Below are positions 18,493 to 27,168 of a DNA stretch of 64,000 bases, one piece after another. Each line of letters opens with the position of its first letter. Position 1 is the stretch's first letter. The translations under genes were made by a program, and so were the position numbers. Source of the DNA: Paenibacillus phyllosphaerae (GTDB lineage: Bacteria; Bacillota; Bacilli; Paenibacillales; Paenibacillaceae); assembly GCF_014192105.1 (NCBI RefSeq), contig NZ_JACHXK010000022.1, positions 1 to 64,000 of the forward strand, read 5' to 3'. The notes beneath the pieces are model-generated. The model was not told the origin of the DNA. It did no database searches and saw nothing but the letters and a program-made list of their open reading frames with translations.

Positions 18493-19752
18493 ATGGATAC
18501 GAACTTCACGGCTTGGTTGTCAGCAGAAGCCGCGGACCGTCTAGTCCCCTATTATCAACCTATACTTGCGCTTGATTCGCGCACAATCGTTGGTTACGAG
18601 GCGCTAGGAAGATACGTAACGGACGAGGGTGTCCGGAGCGTGGGTCCCTTTTTCGCCGATAAAACCATTCCGATGGAGGAGCAGGTTCGCGTAGACCGGA
18701 TGCTGCGGGAGAAGGCCATTGCCGATTCCAGCAGCAGAGCCGAGGGAGCGATGCTGTTCCTGAACATAAAACCGTCCTGGATGTACAAGACGTATGTGGA
18801 GACCGGGGCCCTGCCGACGCTTGCCTTGCTCGAGAAGTATGGCATCAACCCGAAGCGGGTCGTGATCGAAATTACGGAGGAATCGTTCCGCGAGCCGATG
18901 GAGCACCTGCGAACGGTCGTCGATATTTATCGGGAAGCGGGCTGTCTCATCGCGATCGACGATGTCGGCAGCGGCTATAGCGATATGGACCGGATCGCCC
19001 AGATTGAACCGCATATCCTGAAGATCGATATTCACATGCTCCAGCGCAGCAAGAGCCATCGCGGCTATTATGCGCTCTTGCATTCGTTCTCGGCGCTCGC
19101 TTCCCAGATCGGAGCTTCGCTCCTGGTCGAGGGCGTAGAGACGCAGCAGGATTTCGAGCGGGCTATTCAGGTCGGCGCCCGTTACGTGCAAGGATTCCTG
19201 TTCGCGAGGGCGGAGGCGGACTTCCTACCGGCAGGCAGCTTCACATCGCTCATCGAGCAAGGGCTGTGCCAGCGGCGGGACCGCAAAATCGCGGAGGAGC
19301 GTCGGTGGAATGCGGAGGCCGAGCAGCTTCGGCTATTGATCGAACAAGCCTTGGAAGTCGGCTCTCTCTATCTGGAGACAATCAAGGAACAAGGCGGCTG
19401 TGCGGGTCTGGATGTGGGCGCGGCGGATCGGTTCGTCGAGATGTTGCTCCCTGAGCTGTCGAAGCAGTGCCTGCGCGTGTATCTGTGCAGCGACGAAGGC
19501 ATTCAGCGCTCGTCCAACTACGAGCAGCGCGTGACAGGCCGTTGGAACCGGGAGGAGCAGTACCGCATGCTCAATTGGAGCTGGCGTCCGTTCTTCGTTC
19601 CGCTTGCGCTGCAACTGGGGGACGGATCGGTACAATCGACCGTTTCACGGGCGTATACGGATCTCGGCGGATTCGACCGGATCCGGACGATATCGGTATC
19701 GGTGCCGGGCGGAGGCGTCTTGTTCGCCGATTTTCACGAAGGGTATGTGTAA
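18493..19752 (+). CDS. EAL-domain c-di-GMP phosphodiesterase, YkuI-like
   Basis: Protein of 419 residues. EAL domain (about 15-250) with all catalytic positions kept: Glu36 of EAL, Asn91, Glu126, Asp156-Asp157 (DDVGSGYSD), Lys177, Glu213 and Gln233, so it should be able to hydrolyse c-di-GMP. A helical linker (about 258-300) leads to a C-terminal PAS-like domain (about 300-419), the layout of Bacillus YkuI. No membrane segment. Start ATG behind GAGGAG. Two c-di-GMP riboswitches lie downstream, the first only 220 bp after this gene. Confidence 0.93.
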   Translation: MDTNFTAWLSAEAADRLVPYYQPILALDSRTIVGYEALGRYVTDEGVRSVGPFFADKTIPMEEQVRVDRMLREKAIADSSSRAEGAMLFLNIKPSWMYKTYVETGALPTLALLEKYGINPKRVVIEITEESFREPMEHLRTVVDIYREAGCLIAIDDVGSGYSDMDRIAQIEPHILKIDIHMLQRSKSHRGYYALLHSFSALASQIGASLLVEGVETQQDFERAIQVGARYVQGFLFARAEADFLPAGSFTSLIEQGLCQRRDRKIAEERRWNAEAEQLRLLIEQALEVGSLYLETIKEQGGCAGLDVGAADRFVEMLLPELSKQCLRVYLCSDEGIQRSSNYEQRVTGRWNREEQYRMLNWSWRPFFVPLALQLGDGSVQSTVSRAYTDLGGFDRIRTISVSVPGGGVLFADFHEGYV

Positions 19753-19810
19753 GGGGAAATAGGGAAGTCAGCGTTCTTGCGAGAATCGCATGAGCGAGTG
19801 CGCAGATTAG

Positions 19811-19865
19811 AAAAAGCCCGTTTGGGAGCAAGCCGGGAGGCAAGCTTTCGAACGGGCTTTTTGCG
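19811..19865 (+). terminator. Terminator of the EAL gene
   Basis: Stem AAAAAGCCCGTT / AACGGGCTTTTT around a large loop holding a second small hairpin. Confidence 0.85.
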
Positions 19866-19911
19866 CAAATAAGGGTTAGTTCCTAAGGACTAATGATGAA
19901 CATATTCCCAG

Positions 19912-19940
19912 TAGACAATGTGTCCATTTATTCATAGAAT
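19912..19940 (+). promoter_or_regulatory. Putative promoter of the riboswitch-peptide unit
   Basis: TAGACA (19912-19917), 17-bp spacer, TAGAAT (19935-19940), about 30 bp before the riboswitch. The spacer and -10 region also hold an inverted repeat TGTGTC / GACACA. Confidence 0.5.
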
Positions 19941-19971
19941 AGACACATATACAGCAGCTAACTGCTACTAA

Positions 19972-20052
19972 ATGGCTAACCTGGCGAAAGCCGGCGGCGC
20001 AAAACCAAGGGTCTAAAGTCCTGCATAATGGGATCATGACAGCCGGTTGCGA
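19972..20052 (+). promoter_or_regulatory. Cyclic di-GMP-I (GEMM) riboswitch
   Basis: The conserved core is readable: GNRA hairpin CTGGC-GAAA-GCCGG, the GCGCAAAA strand, GGTCTAAAG, and the tetraloop-receptor arm GACAGCCGGTTGC. No intrinsic terminator lies between the aptamer and the AGAGGAGA ribosome binding site at 20073-20080, so control may act on translation or on RNA stability. The regulated gene is the 40-residue peptide. Confidence 0.82.
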
Positions 20053-20088
20053 TTCACCCACACATCAGGCATAGAGGAGAAATTTATT

Positions 20089-20211
20089 ATGGTGAATGTA
20101 TTAGCAGTGCTCAAAGGTATCGGACTTGGTGTGGTGGCAATCGGCTTGGTTCCTTTCATGGCAATCAAAGCATTGAGTGAAGCCGCAGAGAGAATGACAC
20201 CGATGTTATAG
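20089..20211 (+). CDS. 40-residue membrane peptide under c-di-GMP riboswitch
   Basis: A small gene with ATG at 20089 nine bases after AGAGGAGA and TAG stop at 20209-20211, followed directly by a terminator. The product has one hydrophobic helix (about residues 3-25: LAVLKGIGLGVVAIGL then VPFMAI) and a short charged C-terminus (EAAERMTPML). It has no cysteine and no cleavage signal, so a single-pass membrane microprotein is likely. It is the only gene between riboswitch and terminator. No known family was recognised; holin-like, pilin-associated or regulator-of-membrane-enzyme roles are all open. Confidence 0.75.
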   Translation: MVNVLAVLKGIGLGVVAIGLVPFMAIKALSEAAERMTPML

Positions 20212-20234
20212 GAGGGGGCAACCCCTCCTTTTTT
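20211..20234 (+). terminator. Terminator of the peptide gene
   Basis: Stem GGAGGGG / CCCCTCC, loop GCAA, then TTTTTT. The stem begins at the last base of the stop codon. Confidence 0.93.
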
Positions 20235-20250
20235 CCTTTTTCAAACCCTG

Positions 20251-20451
20251 TCAGTCCTCCGACACCTTGCTGAAGAAAGTAAGGGCATACAGCGCTGACA
20301 GACCGACCAGAATATAAATGATCTTCGTTACGACCGCATCCGCATCTCCGAAGATTTCCTCGACTAGATTCCATTCGAACAGACCGACGAGCAACCAGTT
20401 TAAGCCGCCGATGATGAGAACGATTAGGCTTGCGATGTTCCAACCTTTCAT
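20251..20451 (-). CDS. DUF378 small membrane protein
   Basis: Protein of 66 residues. Start at 20451 (MKGWNIAS) because GGAGGCGG precedes it; a start at 20466 would place the ribosome binding site inside the gene. Two membrane helices (about 6-24 and 43-60) with the family pattern GGLNWLLVGLF and the tryptophan-asparagine pair typical of DUF378. Function unknown. It converges with the riboswitch-peptide unit. Confidence 0.88.
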   Translation of the reverse strand: MKGWNIASLIVLIIGGLNWLLVGLFEWNLVEEIFGDADAVVTKIIYILVGLSALYALTFFSKVSED

Positions 20452-20651
20452 TGGACCGCCTCCCATTAAATCGTCTTGGCGAGCGAAGAGGCTTACGGCT
20501 CAGCACCGAACCGCGCAGCGGGCGAATGTTCAGGTCACAGCCCGACATGAACCGCGCTTTTCTCCGCTCACTATAACAGATATGACGGGGGAGGATCGGT
20601 TAGAACGATAAATGTAAGCGCTTTATTATAGTAAGGCGCAAAAGCCCGCCT

Positions 20652-21143
20652 TTACGCATCGGCTGGGCTATACGTCATGCAATGCACCTCAAATGTTGAA
20701 CCACCCGGGGCAGGGAGCTCATACGTGTCCGTGATCGCGAAGCCTGCCCGCTCGTAGACGCGAATCGCCCGTCTGTTCCAGCTATGCACCTCGAGGTCAA
20801 TCTCGTGGGATGGGGACCGCCGTAGCGCTTCGGCCACCACAACCCTCACGAGGGCAATGCCGCTGCCTTGTCCGCATAAGTCCGGGCGCAGACCAAGTCC
20901 AAGGCGCGTCACTCCGAGGAGGGGGAAGAACTGCGCGAAGCCGACAAGCTGGCCATGTTCGTCTAGCGCGGCCGCATACTGATCCCGCCGGATATCCGGA
21001 TCGCCGAACTCTCGGCCCTGCGCCTGTATCTCTTCCCAGCTGAGCCAGCGGTAGAAGTCGTACGGCGGCTCGTAGCGCCAGCTGCATAGCGACTCGGCGT
21101 GTGCTGCGGTGAGCGGGGCGATGTGATAGGAAACGGTAGACAT
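20652..21143 (-). CDS. GNAT family N-acetyltransferase
   Basis: Protein of 163 residues. Start at 21143 behind AAGGAG; an upstream in-frame ATG at 21227 is unsupported. GNAT fold with acetyl-CoA loop LGLRPDLCGQGSGIALV and the C-terminal motif SWNRRAIRVYERAGF. The start (YHIAPLTAAHAESLCSWRYEPPY) resembles RimJ-like acetyltransferases. Substrate unknown. Confidence 0.88.
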   Translation of the reverse strand: MSTVSYHIAPLTAAHAESLCSWRYEPPYDFYRWLSWEEIQAQGREFGDPDIRRDQYAAALDEHGQLVGFAQFFPLLGVTRLGLGLRPDLCGQGSGIALVRVVVAEALRRSPSHEIDLEVHSWNRRAIRVYERAGFAITDTYELPAPGGSTFEVHCMTYSPADA

Positions 21144-21360
21144 CGGCTTAAGACTCCTTCTTATGTAATGCCCTCCAGTATAACATAGCAAGATTATGCT
21201 GGCTGCCGCTGGACATGAGGCGCCCATTAGCGCTACTGTAGGAATGGAAGAACAATGCGCGGTTGCTTGGCGGCCGCTTAGAGCTTAAATGATGAAGAAC
21301 GGTGCGACGAATGGCCGATACACGGTTGGCTGGACTCGCAATAATAGAGGAGAGATGAAG

Positions 21361-22212
21361 ATGAATGCAGTTGTACCTGTCAAATGGGTGCTCGCGCGTA
21401 TGTATGAGCCGGACATCGTGATTGTGGACTGCCGGTTTACGCTCGGCAAGCCGGAATCGGGCCGCGCGGCTTACGAGGAGGCGCACATCCCGGGCGCGAT
21501 CTATCTGGACCTGGAGCAGGATTTGTCCGGCCCGGTGGAGGCAGACGGCAGCGGCGGACGCCATCCGCTGCCTGACCCGGCTACGCTTGCCGCCAGACTC
21601 GGTCGGGCAGGCATCAGCAATGAGTCGCGCGTCGTCGCTTACGACGATCAGGGCGGCGCAATGGCTTCGCGGCTGTGGTGGCTGATGAAATACCTCGGCC
21701 ACGACAATGTATTCGTCATGGACGGCGGCTTCAAGGCGTGGACGGAAGCGAATTTCCCGGTTACCGCCGAGCAGCGGATCACGATCCCTGCTCAATTCCT
21801 CGCGACCGTGCAGCATAACCTGCTGTCCGAGGTATACGACGTGCAGGACGTAGTCGCCGGCACGAAGAGCGCGACGCTGATCGACTCGCGCGAGCCGGCA
21901 CGCTATCGCGGCGAAGTCGAGCCGATCGACCCAGTGGCCGGCCACATTCCGGGCGCGAAGAATGTCTTGTGGGCCGAAGGCCGCGGCGCGGACGGATTGT
22001 GGAAGAGCACGGAGGAGCAGGCCGCTCGCTTCGAGGGCTTAAGCGTAAACAAGGATGACGAGATCATCGTCTACTGCGGTTCGGGCGTCACCGCGACGCC
22101 GAACGTGATGGCGCTGCTCGAAGCGGGCTACACGAACGTGAAGCTGTACGCAGGCAGTTGGAGCGACTGGGTGAGCGACAAGGAGAACCCGGTTGCGACC
22201 GGAGACGAGTAA
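21361..22212 (+). CDS. Sulfurtransferase with two rhodanese domains
   Basis: Protein of 283 residues, start ATG 21361 eight bases after GAGGAG. Two rhodanese domains: an inactive N-terminal one (about 8-125, with DCRFTLGKPESGRAAYEEAHIPGA) and a catalytic C-terminal one with the persulfide cysteine in YCGSGVTATPN (about residue 239). It is of the thiosulfate or 3-mercaptopyruvate sulfurtransferase type; CGSGVTA loops are more usual in the mercaptopyruvate group. Single-gene unit with terminator. Confidence 0.92.
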   Translation: MNAVVPVKWVLARMYEPDIVIVDCRFTLGKPESGRAAYEEAHIPGAIYLDLEQDLSGPVEADGSGGRHPLPDPATLAARLGRAGISNESRVVAYDDQGGAMASRLWWLMKYLGHDNVFVMDGGFKAWTEANFPVTAEQRITIPAQFLATVQHNLLSEVYDVQDVVAGTKSATLIDSREPARYRGEVEPIDPVAGHIPGAKNVLWAEGRGADGLWKSTEEQAARFEGLSVNKDDEIIVYCGSGVTATPNVMALLEAGYTNVKLYAGSWSDWVSDKENPVATGDE

Positions 22213-22245
22213 GAGGCGAGAGGCCGCGTCGGACGCGGGATAGAG

Positions 22246-22291
22246 GGCTGTGACAGTTGCCGAAGAGGCAGGCTGCTCACAGCCTTTTTTT
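22246..22291 (+). terminator. Sulfurtransferase gene terminator
   Basis: Stem GGCTGTGA / TCACAGCC with an inner TTGCC / GGCAG pairing, followed by TTTTTTT. Confidence 0.85.
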
Positions 22292-22740
22292 GGCGTTCAT
22301 GCTCGGGTTCATCACTTGGTCCCGCCGCAGATGAACATCCAGAGCTACTAGCAATAGCTTGGCCTAAACTAGATCGCTAACTTGGATGTTTGCTAGATCC
22401 GCGGGGCATGGTCGCCACTAAAAAACTTGCGTCAAATCCCCCCGGCTCACCGTATATAGCGGGGGGAATTTCCGTGGGCTTCGCAGAGTCTCCTACGGCA
22501 ACCTGATTATGCCCGTTGTCGAAGTCGCTCATCGCCCAAGGATCCAAGAAACGAGCAATCGATAAGAAGCCGACCGCCTACGTTCCTGACATAATAGGAG
22601 AAGATCAAGCTGCCCGATTACCTGGTTAAGGAGGTGAGCGACGGCCGACTTCACGTTGAATTCATTTCATAGAATATGGATATGACTGATTGATAGGGGG
22701 ACTTGTTCTAATGGGTCTATCGATTACTGCTATCTGCAGA
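22292..22740. other. Gene-free stretch with a C/G-run palindrome
   Basis: No supported gene in about 450 bp. An inverted repeat at 22432-22471 pairs AAAT-CCCCCC with GGGGGG-ATTT around a 24-base centre. Short open pieces occur on both strands (for example a run ending VEFISstop at about 22670), but none has a start and recognisable family. It may be a decayed gene or mobile-element scar. Confidence 0.4.
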
Positions 22741-22752
22741 AAGGATTAAGTG

Positions 22753-24015
22753 ATGACACCTACCGAAGAGAAGAAGCATTGGAAAAGGGATATTACGCTC
22801 TTCCTGAGCGGCCAGACCATCTCGTTGTTCGGCTCCGCTCTCGTGCAGTATGCGATCATGTGGTACGTCACGCTCACGACGCAATCCGGCTTGATGATGA
22901 CGCTGTTCATCATTTGCGGCTTCATTCCTACGTTTCTGTTATCGCCGTTCGCGGGGGTGTGGGCCGACCGCTTCAATCGCAAGCACCTGATTATGCTGGC
23001 GGATGCCATGATTGCATCGGTTACGCTGATCCTCGCCATTACCTTCTTCATGGGCTACGATGAGCCATGGCTGTTGTTCGTGATTGCGGCCGTCCGCGCG
23101 CTCGGAGCGGGCATTCAGACGCCGGCCGTGGGTGCAATCTTGCCCCAGATCGTCCCGGAAGATAAGCTGACGAAGGTGAGCGGCATCAATGGTACGCTTC
23201 AGGCGCTGATGATGTTCGTCGCCCCTATCGTCAGCGCGACGCTGCTGTCCGTTGCTACCATTGAAGTTATTTTCTTCATCGATGTGATTACCGCGGCTAT
23301 TGCGATCGCGGCGCTATTCTTCTTCCTCAAGATCCCGACCCACCAGAAGGCGTCGGATAACCAGGGGAATAGCTATCTGGATGACTTCAAGCAAGGCATC
23401 GCCTACATAAAGACGCATAGCTTCCTGAAGCCGCTCTTTAGCTTCTTCGCTTTCTTCTTTGTGCTGATGGCACCGGCTGCCTTCCTGACGCCGCTCCAGG
23501 TGACGCGCAGTTTCGGGGATGATTACTGGCGGTTGACGGCGATTGAAATCGCGTTCTCCGTCGGGATGATGGCTGGCGGAGCGATCATCGCCTCATGGGG
23601 CGGATTCCGCAACAAGGTGCATACGATGACGATGGCCAACCTGATGATGGGCGTATGCACCTTCGCATTGGGTATGATTCCGAACTTCTGGATTTACCTC
23701 GTCGCGATGGCTGTATTCGGCATTGCCATGCCGATCGCCAATACGCCAACGACCGTTATGCTGCAAGAGAAGGTCGACCCGAATTATTTGGGACGCATCT
23801 TCGGCGTATTCGGCATGATCTCGACGTCCATGATGCCGATGGGTATGCTGATCTTCGGCCCGTTGTCGGATGTGATCGAGATTGAATGGCTGCTGGTCGG
23901 AACAGGCGTGTTGATCGTGATTCTGGCGTTATTGTTCGTGGGCAATAAACAGTTGTTGGAGGCCGGTCGGCCAGCAGAGAAGAGCGCTTTGCAGGAGAGC
24001 GCCGTAGAAGGGTAG
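22753..24015 (+). CDS. MFS transporter, MFS_3 / EntS-like
   Basis: Protein of 420 residues with about twelve membrane segments. ATG at 22753 (or GTG one codon earlier) nine bases after GAAAGGA. The first helix pattern SGQTISLFGSALVQYAIMWYV and the loop AGVWADRFNRKHLIMLAD are those of the MFS_3 group (enterobactin or macrolide exporters). Cargo unknown. The next gene is a TetR regulator, but it has its own promoter and a terminator lies between them. Confidence 0.9.
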   Translation: MTPTEEKKHWKRDITLFLSGQTISLFGSALVQYAIMWYVTLTTQSGLMMTLFIICGFIPTFLLSPFAGVWADRFNRKHLIMLADAMIASVTLILAITFFMGYDEPWLLFVIAAVRALGAGIQTPAVGAILPQIVPEDKLTKVSGINGTLQALMMFVAPIVSATLLSVATIEVIFFIDVITAAIAIAALFFFLKIPTHQKASDNQGNSYLDDFKQGIAYIKTHSFLKPLFSFFAFFFVLMAPAAFLTPLQVTRSFGDDYWRLTAIEIAFSVGMMAGGAIIASWGGFRNKVHTMTMANLMMGVCTFALGMIPNFWIYLVAMAVFGIAMPIANTPTTVMLQEKVDPNYLGRIFGVFGMISTSMMPMGMLIFGPLSDVIEIEWLLVGTGVLIVILALLFVGNKQLLEAGRPAEKSALQESAVEG

Positions 24016-24107
24016 AAGAACTAGGAACACGTTGACGAGGGAACCGAGGAAGAGGGGCAAGTGGGTCTTCCAATGACTGCCCTATCTAAGGTCACAGGCA
24101 GAGCATG

Positions 24108-24136
24108 TCGCGATATGGCGGCGCTCTGCTTTTTTC
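24108..24136 (+). terminator. MFS gene terminator
   Basis: Stem GCAGAGC / GCTCTGC followed by TTTTTT. Confidence 0.83.
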
Positions 24137-24139
24137 GTC

Positions 24140-24187
24140 CGATCGTACGAAAAATACTTGTGTGTTTAGCTCGATCGTACTAAAATG
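24140..24187 (+). promoter_or_regulatory. Promoter and probable TetR operator repeats
   Basis: TTGTGT (24158-24163), 17-bp spacer, TAAAAT (24181-24186). The sequence CGATCGTAC occurs twice, at 24140-24148 and 24172-24180, 32 bp apart, followed by GAAAAAT and TAAAAT. The second copy abuts the -10 box, so binding there should block RNA polymerase. CGATCG is self-complementary. Confidence 0.6.
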
Positions 24188-24240
24188 AACGAGATAAAGC
24201 ATTAGCGACCTCAATCGGGAGTCTAGATAACGGAGAGACC

Positions 24241-24834
24241 ATGAAAGAAACCCCACTTAGAATATTGCAGGCCGCTCGGGAATTGCTGGTCAAGCAGGGC
24301 TATGCCGGTATGTCGCTTGGCGCGATCGCCGACCATCTGGGCATCAGTAAGGGCGTCGTGACGTACCATTTTCCGCAAAAGGATCTGATCCTGCAGCAGC
24401 TCGTCCAGTCCTTCTTCCATGACGCGTCGGCATACATGGCGCAGCATATGGTGCTGGACCGGTCGGCGCCTGAAGCATTGGCCTCCTATCTGGAGTCCAA
24501 CTTGCGTTTCGTGGCGGGCCATCGCATGCAGACATTGGCGACTACGCAGATTATGGCTAACCACCGGAATAAGGACGGCACATTGGCGTTTGCCGAGGAT
24601 GAACAGATTTACGAGCCGCTTATAGAGATCTTCCAATATGGGCAAGACGAAGAAAAGAGCTTCCGGTCTTTCCCGCCTAAGCTAATGGCCATATTCGTCA
24701 GAAGCATTATCGACCGGGTTAGCGGTCAGATCGCGATGGGTCAGGTTGAGGATGTGAATGGCGCCATTCAGGAGACGATTAACACCTTTAGGCTTGCCAC
24801 AAGGAGGGAAACTCATGAGTCGGATTCAGAATGA
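24241..24834 (+). CDS. TetR family transcriptional regulator
   Basis: Protein of 197 residues. N-terminal TetR helix-turn-helix at about 8-54 (ILQAARELLVKQGYAGMSLGAIADHLGISKGVVTYHFPQKDLIL) and an all-helical ligand domain. Start ATG 24241 follows ACGGAGAG. Paired repeats over its own promoter suggest autorepression. It overlaps the next gene by 20 bp. Confidence 0.93.
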   Translation: MKETPLRILQAARELLVKQGYAGMSLGAIADHLGISKGVVTYHFPQKDLILQQLVQSFFHDASAYMAQHMVLDRSAPEALASYLESNLRFVAGHRMQTLATTQIMANHRNKDGTLAFAEDEQIYEPLIEIFQYGQDEEKSFRSFPPKLMAIFVRSIIDRVSGQIAMGQVEDVNGAIQETINTFRLATRRETHESDSE

Positions 24835-25066
24835 CGGGCTGCAGATCCTTGGCATTGTGTTAAGCCTTATTGGCCTGGCCACGATTGCCCAGCCGCTCAT
24901 CAAAGCGTTGTTCGGCCATCCGCTAACGTACGCGTTTCTAGGCATATTGCCTGAAGGCTGGCCCTCCTTTGCCGTATGGGCGGTTACGCTGGTGACCGGA
25001 CTAGTGCTCGTATCTATTACGAAGCCGCTTAAGCAGGACAAAAAGAATAAGGGCGAGGGAGTCTGA
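24815..25066 (+). CDS. Small membrane protein, 83 residues
   Basis: ATG at 24815 behind AAGGAGGG, inside the end of the TetR gene. Two hydrophobic helices (about 8-30 and 47-69) flank a Gly/Pro-containing loop, and the end is strongly basic (KPLKQDKKNKGEGV). Family not recognised. The overlap implies co-transcription with the TetR gene, so it is probably part of that regulon. Confidence 0.75.
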   Translation: MSRIQNDGLQILGIVLSLIGLATIAQPLIKALFGHPLTYAFLGILPEGWPSFAVWAVTLVTGLVLVSITKPLKQDKKNKGEGV

Positions 25067-25068
25067 CT

Positions 25069-25341
25069 ATGTGCCGCAATATCAAGACGTTATTCAATTT
25101 CGATCCGCCGGCGACTGACCTGGAAGTAACGGCAGCGGCAGTCCAGTTCGTCCGCAAGCTATCCGGGTTCAACGCCCCGTCCAAGGCCAACGAGGCGGCT
25201 TTCCAGCAGGCGGTAGAGGAAGTATCGGCAGCGGCGCGGAAGCTGCTCGATTCGCTCGTCACGAATGCGGAGCCGCGCAACCGTGAGGTTGAAGCGGAAC
25301 GGGCGCGTGAAAGGTCAATCAAGCGGTTCGGGGAACGCTGA
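25069..25341 (+). CDS. DUF2277 family protein
   Basis: Protein of 90 residues matching the whole of DUF2277: start MCRNIKTLFNFDPPAT, a helix with RKLSGFNAPSKANE, and a charged C-terminal helix. Function unknown. Two bases after the previous gene, so it is the third gene of the TetR unit. Confidence 0.9.
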   Translation: MCRNIKTLFNFDPPATDLEVTAAAVQFVRKLSGFNAPSKANEAAFQQAVEEVSAAARKLLDSLVTNAEPRNREVEAERARERSIKRFGER

Positions 25342-25411
25342 CCGAACGCTACGCCGTTTGGATGGAACTTGGGCGGATTTCCGCCATGTTGCAGTGAAAT
25401 GAAAGCCGATA

Positions 25412-25446
25412 GGAGGAGCGTTGGCCAACCGCCGGTGCTCCTTTTT
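25412..25446. terminator. Terminator between DUF2277 and pucR-type gene
   Basis: GGAGCG...CGGTGCTCC hairpin followed by TTTTT on the plus strand, between converging genes. Confidence 0.7.
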
Positions 25447-25491
25447 GGCATGCCGCAATGAAGATAAATCTCCGTTCCGCCGTCACTCCAC

Positions 25492-27168
25492 TTAGACAAG
25501 ATCCGCATCTCCGCTTGTCTGCAACAGTCGCTCGATAGCGAAGGCAACCCGGAACCGAAGGCTCTCCGCGGGTTCCTTCAGCTTGAGCCCCGTCAGCCGC
25601 TCACACTTATCTAAGCGGAAGATGACCGTATTCCGGTGGACGTAAAGCTGCTTGGACGTCTCCACCAACTGGCAATGCGTGTCGTAGAACACGCGCAAGG
25701 TGCGCATAAGCTCCCGGCGTTCTTCCTCCTCCAATGCCGCGAAGCACTGGAACGTCTCCTCATAGAATTGCCGCAGCTCCTCGGAAGGAACCCTGCGGAA
25801 CAGATAGTTGATATCCTTCGAACGATACGATTGGACGAATCGCTTCCGCCCCAGCTGATAGCCGTATTGCAGCGCTTTGCCCGCCTCCGTGAAGGATACG
25901 CGAAGATCGAGCACGCTCGTAACCGGCTTCCCCACGCCGAACGATACATCTAGCTGAGACTGTTCATGCAGCTGCTCGGCCACGCTGCCAAGCCCCTTCA
26001 AGAATGCCCCTTCGTCCCATTCGCCTTCCCCGACGAACAGCAGGATCCCGAACAGATCATGAATGGTAAACATCCGAAATTCGGCCGCAATGAGCGAGAG
26101 ATGCCGCTTGATCAGCTCGTAGATGACATCGCGCTGCGAGATGGAGCGTTCATCCGCCCAAGCCGGCTTTATGCTTGAGGGCAGCGGGTTGGCCGGCGTT
26201 TCGTCTTGGCGCGCGGCAATCAGAAGCCAAGAACCGCTTATTTTCAAGCCGTACCTGCGGCCGCGATGAAGTGCCTCTTGCTCGGAGGTAATATGCCCGC
26301 CCAACAGATCGGCGAAGAACTCGTTCTTGTACCGGCGGGAACGCTCCTTCACGGCTTGCCGCTTCGTCAGCTCCATGCTGATGACATTGGAGGCCTGCTC
26401 CAGCGTAAGGCCATATTCGTTCGACGCCGCCTGCTTCGACTGGAACGCCAGCAGGTACCCCTCGTGGCGATACGTATGGATCGGATAGAGCTCCACATGG
26501 CGGTACGCGAGCAGCTCGGGATCTAGCAGGCAAAGCTGAGCCGCGGTCTGCCTTGCGGATGTGCCTCGGAGCACCTTCTCGGCAGCTTCCAACAATGGGT
26601 GCATCTGGGGCCGCTTGAAGTGCTCGGAGTAATCCGTCACGACAAGCTTGCTGCCGAGCAGCAGCACAGGGGAGTCGAGCAGCTGAGCTAGCGCCCCGAT
26701 AATCTCCGGAATGCCGTCGCCTTTCATGATCATCGACGAGAATCGCTTATGGATCGTCAGCGCGTACTGCAGCTCATCGTTCCGGTTGTCCAGGATCATG
26801 CTCGTGGAACGCTGCAGAATTTCGCCCAAGGAATGCTCGACCGAAGAAATCTCGATAATCGGAAAGCTGATCTTCTCCGCCTCTTGGAGCACCGCATCGG
26901 GAATCTCCAAGCCGAACCGTCTCGTCTTGACCGCCAGGCCCGTGCACTGCAGCTCATTCATATGCCGCAGCAGCTGGAGCAGCATGCCGGGATTCTCCTT
27001 CATGAAGTACCCGTTGGTCAGCAGCAGCTCCCCGGGACGCAGGAAGTGGATAATGTCCGGCGCATCCATAATGTTCACGTTCTGGACTTGGCGCAACAGC
27101 CCTTCACCCCCTGCGATCACGCGCGCATGGCGAAAGACCGGATTGGAGAGCAAATGCTCCAGCAGCAT
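25492..27168 (-). CDS. PucR family transcriptional regulator
   Basis: Protein of 558 residues, start behind GAGGGGG. The N-terminal PucR domain (about 3-125; PDIIHFLRPGELLLTNG) is a sensor, followed by a GGDEF-like spacer region and a C-terminal helix-turn-helix (about 495-548; TSKQLYVHRNTVIFRLDKCERLTGL). In Bacillus PucR controls purine catabolism in response to nitrogen state. It is divergent from the operon beginning at 27370, separated by about 200 bp, and is the obvious controller of that operon. Confidence 0.93.
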   Translation of the reverse strand: MLLEHLLSNPVFRHARVIAGGEGLLRQVQNVNIMDAPDIIHFLRPGELLLTNGYFMKENPGMLLQLLRHMNELQCTGLAVKTRRFGLEIPDAVLQEAEKISFPIIEISSVEHSLGEILQRSTSMILDNRNDELQYALTIHKRFSSMIMKGDGIPEIIGALAQLLDSPVLLLGSKLVVTDYSEHFKRPQMHPLLEAAEKVLRGTSARQTAAQLCLLDPELLAYRHVELYPIHTYRHEGYLLAFQSKQAASNEYGLTLEQASNVISMELTKRQAVKERSRRYKNEFFADLLGGHITSEQEALHRGRRYGLKISGSWLLIAARQDETPANPLPSSIKPAWADERSISQRDVIYELIKRHLSLIAAEFRMFTIHDLFGILLFVGEGEWDEGAFLKGLGSVAEQLHEQSQLDVSFGVGKPVTSVLDLRVSFTEAGKALQYGYQLGRKRFVQSYRSKDINYLFRRVPSEELRQFYEETFQCFAALEEEERRELMRTLRVFYDTHCQLVETSKQLYVHRNTVIFRLDKCERLTGLKLKEPAESLRFRVAFAIERLLQTSGDADLV

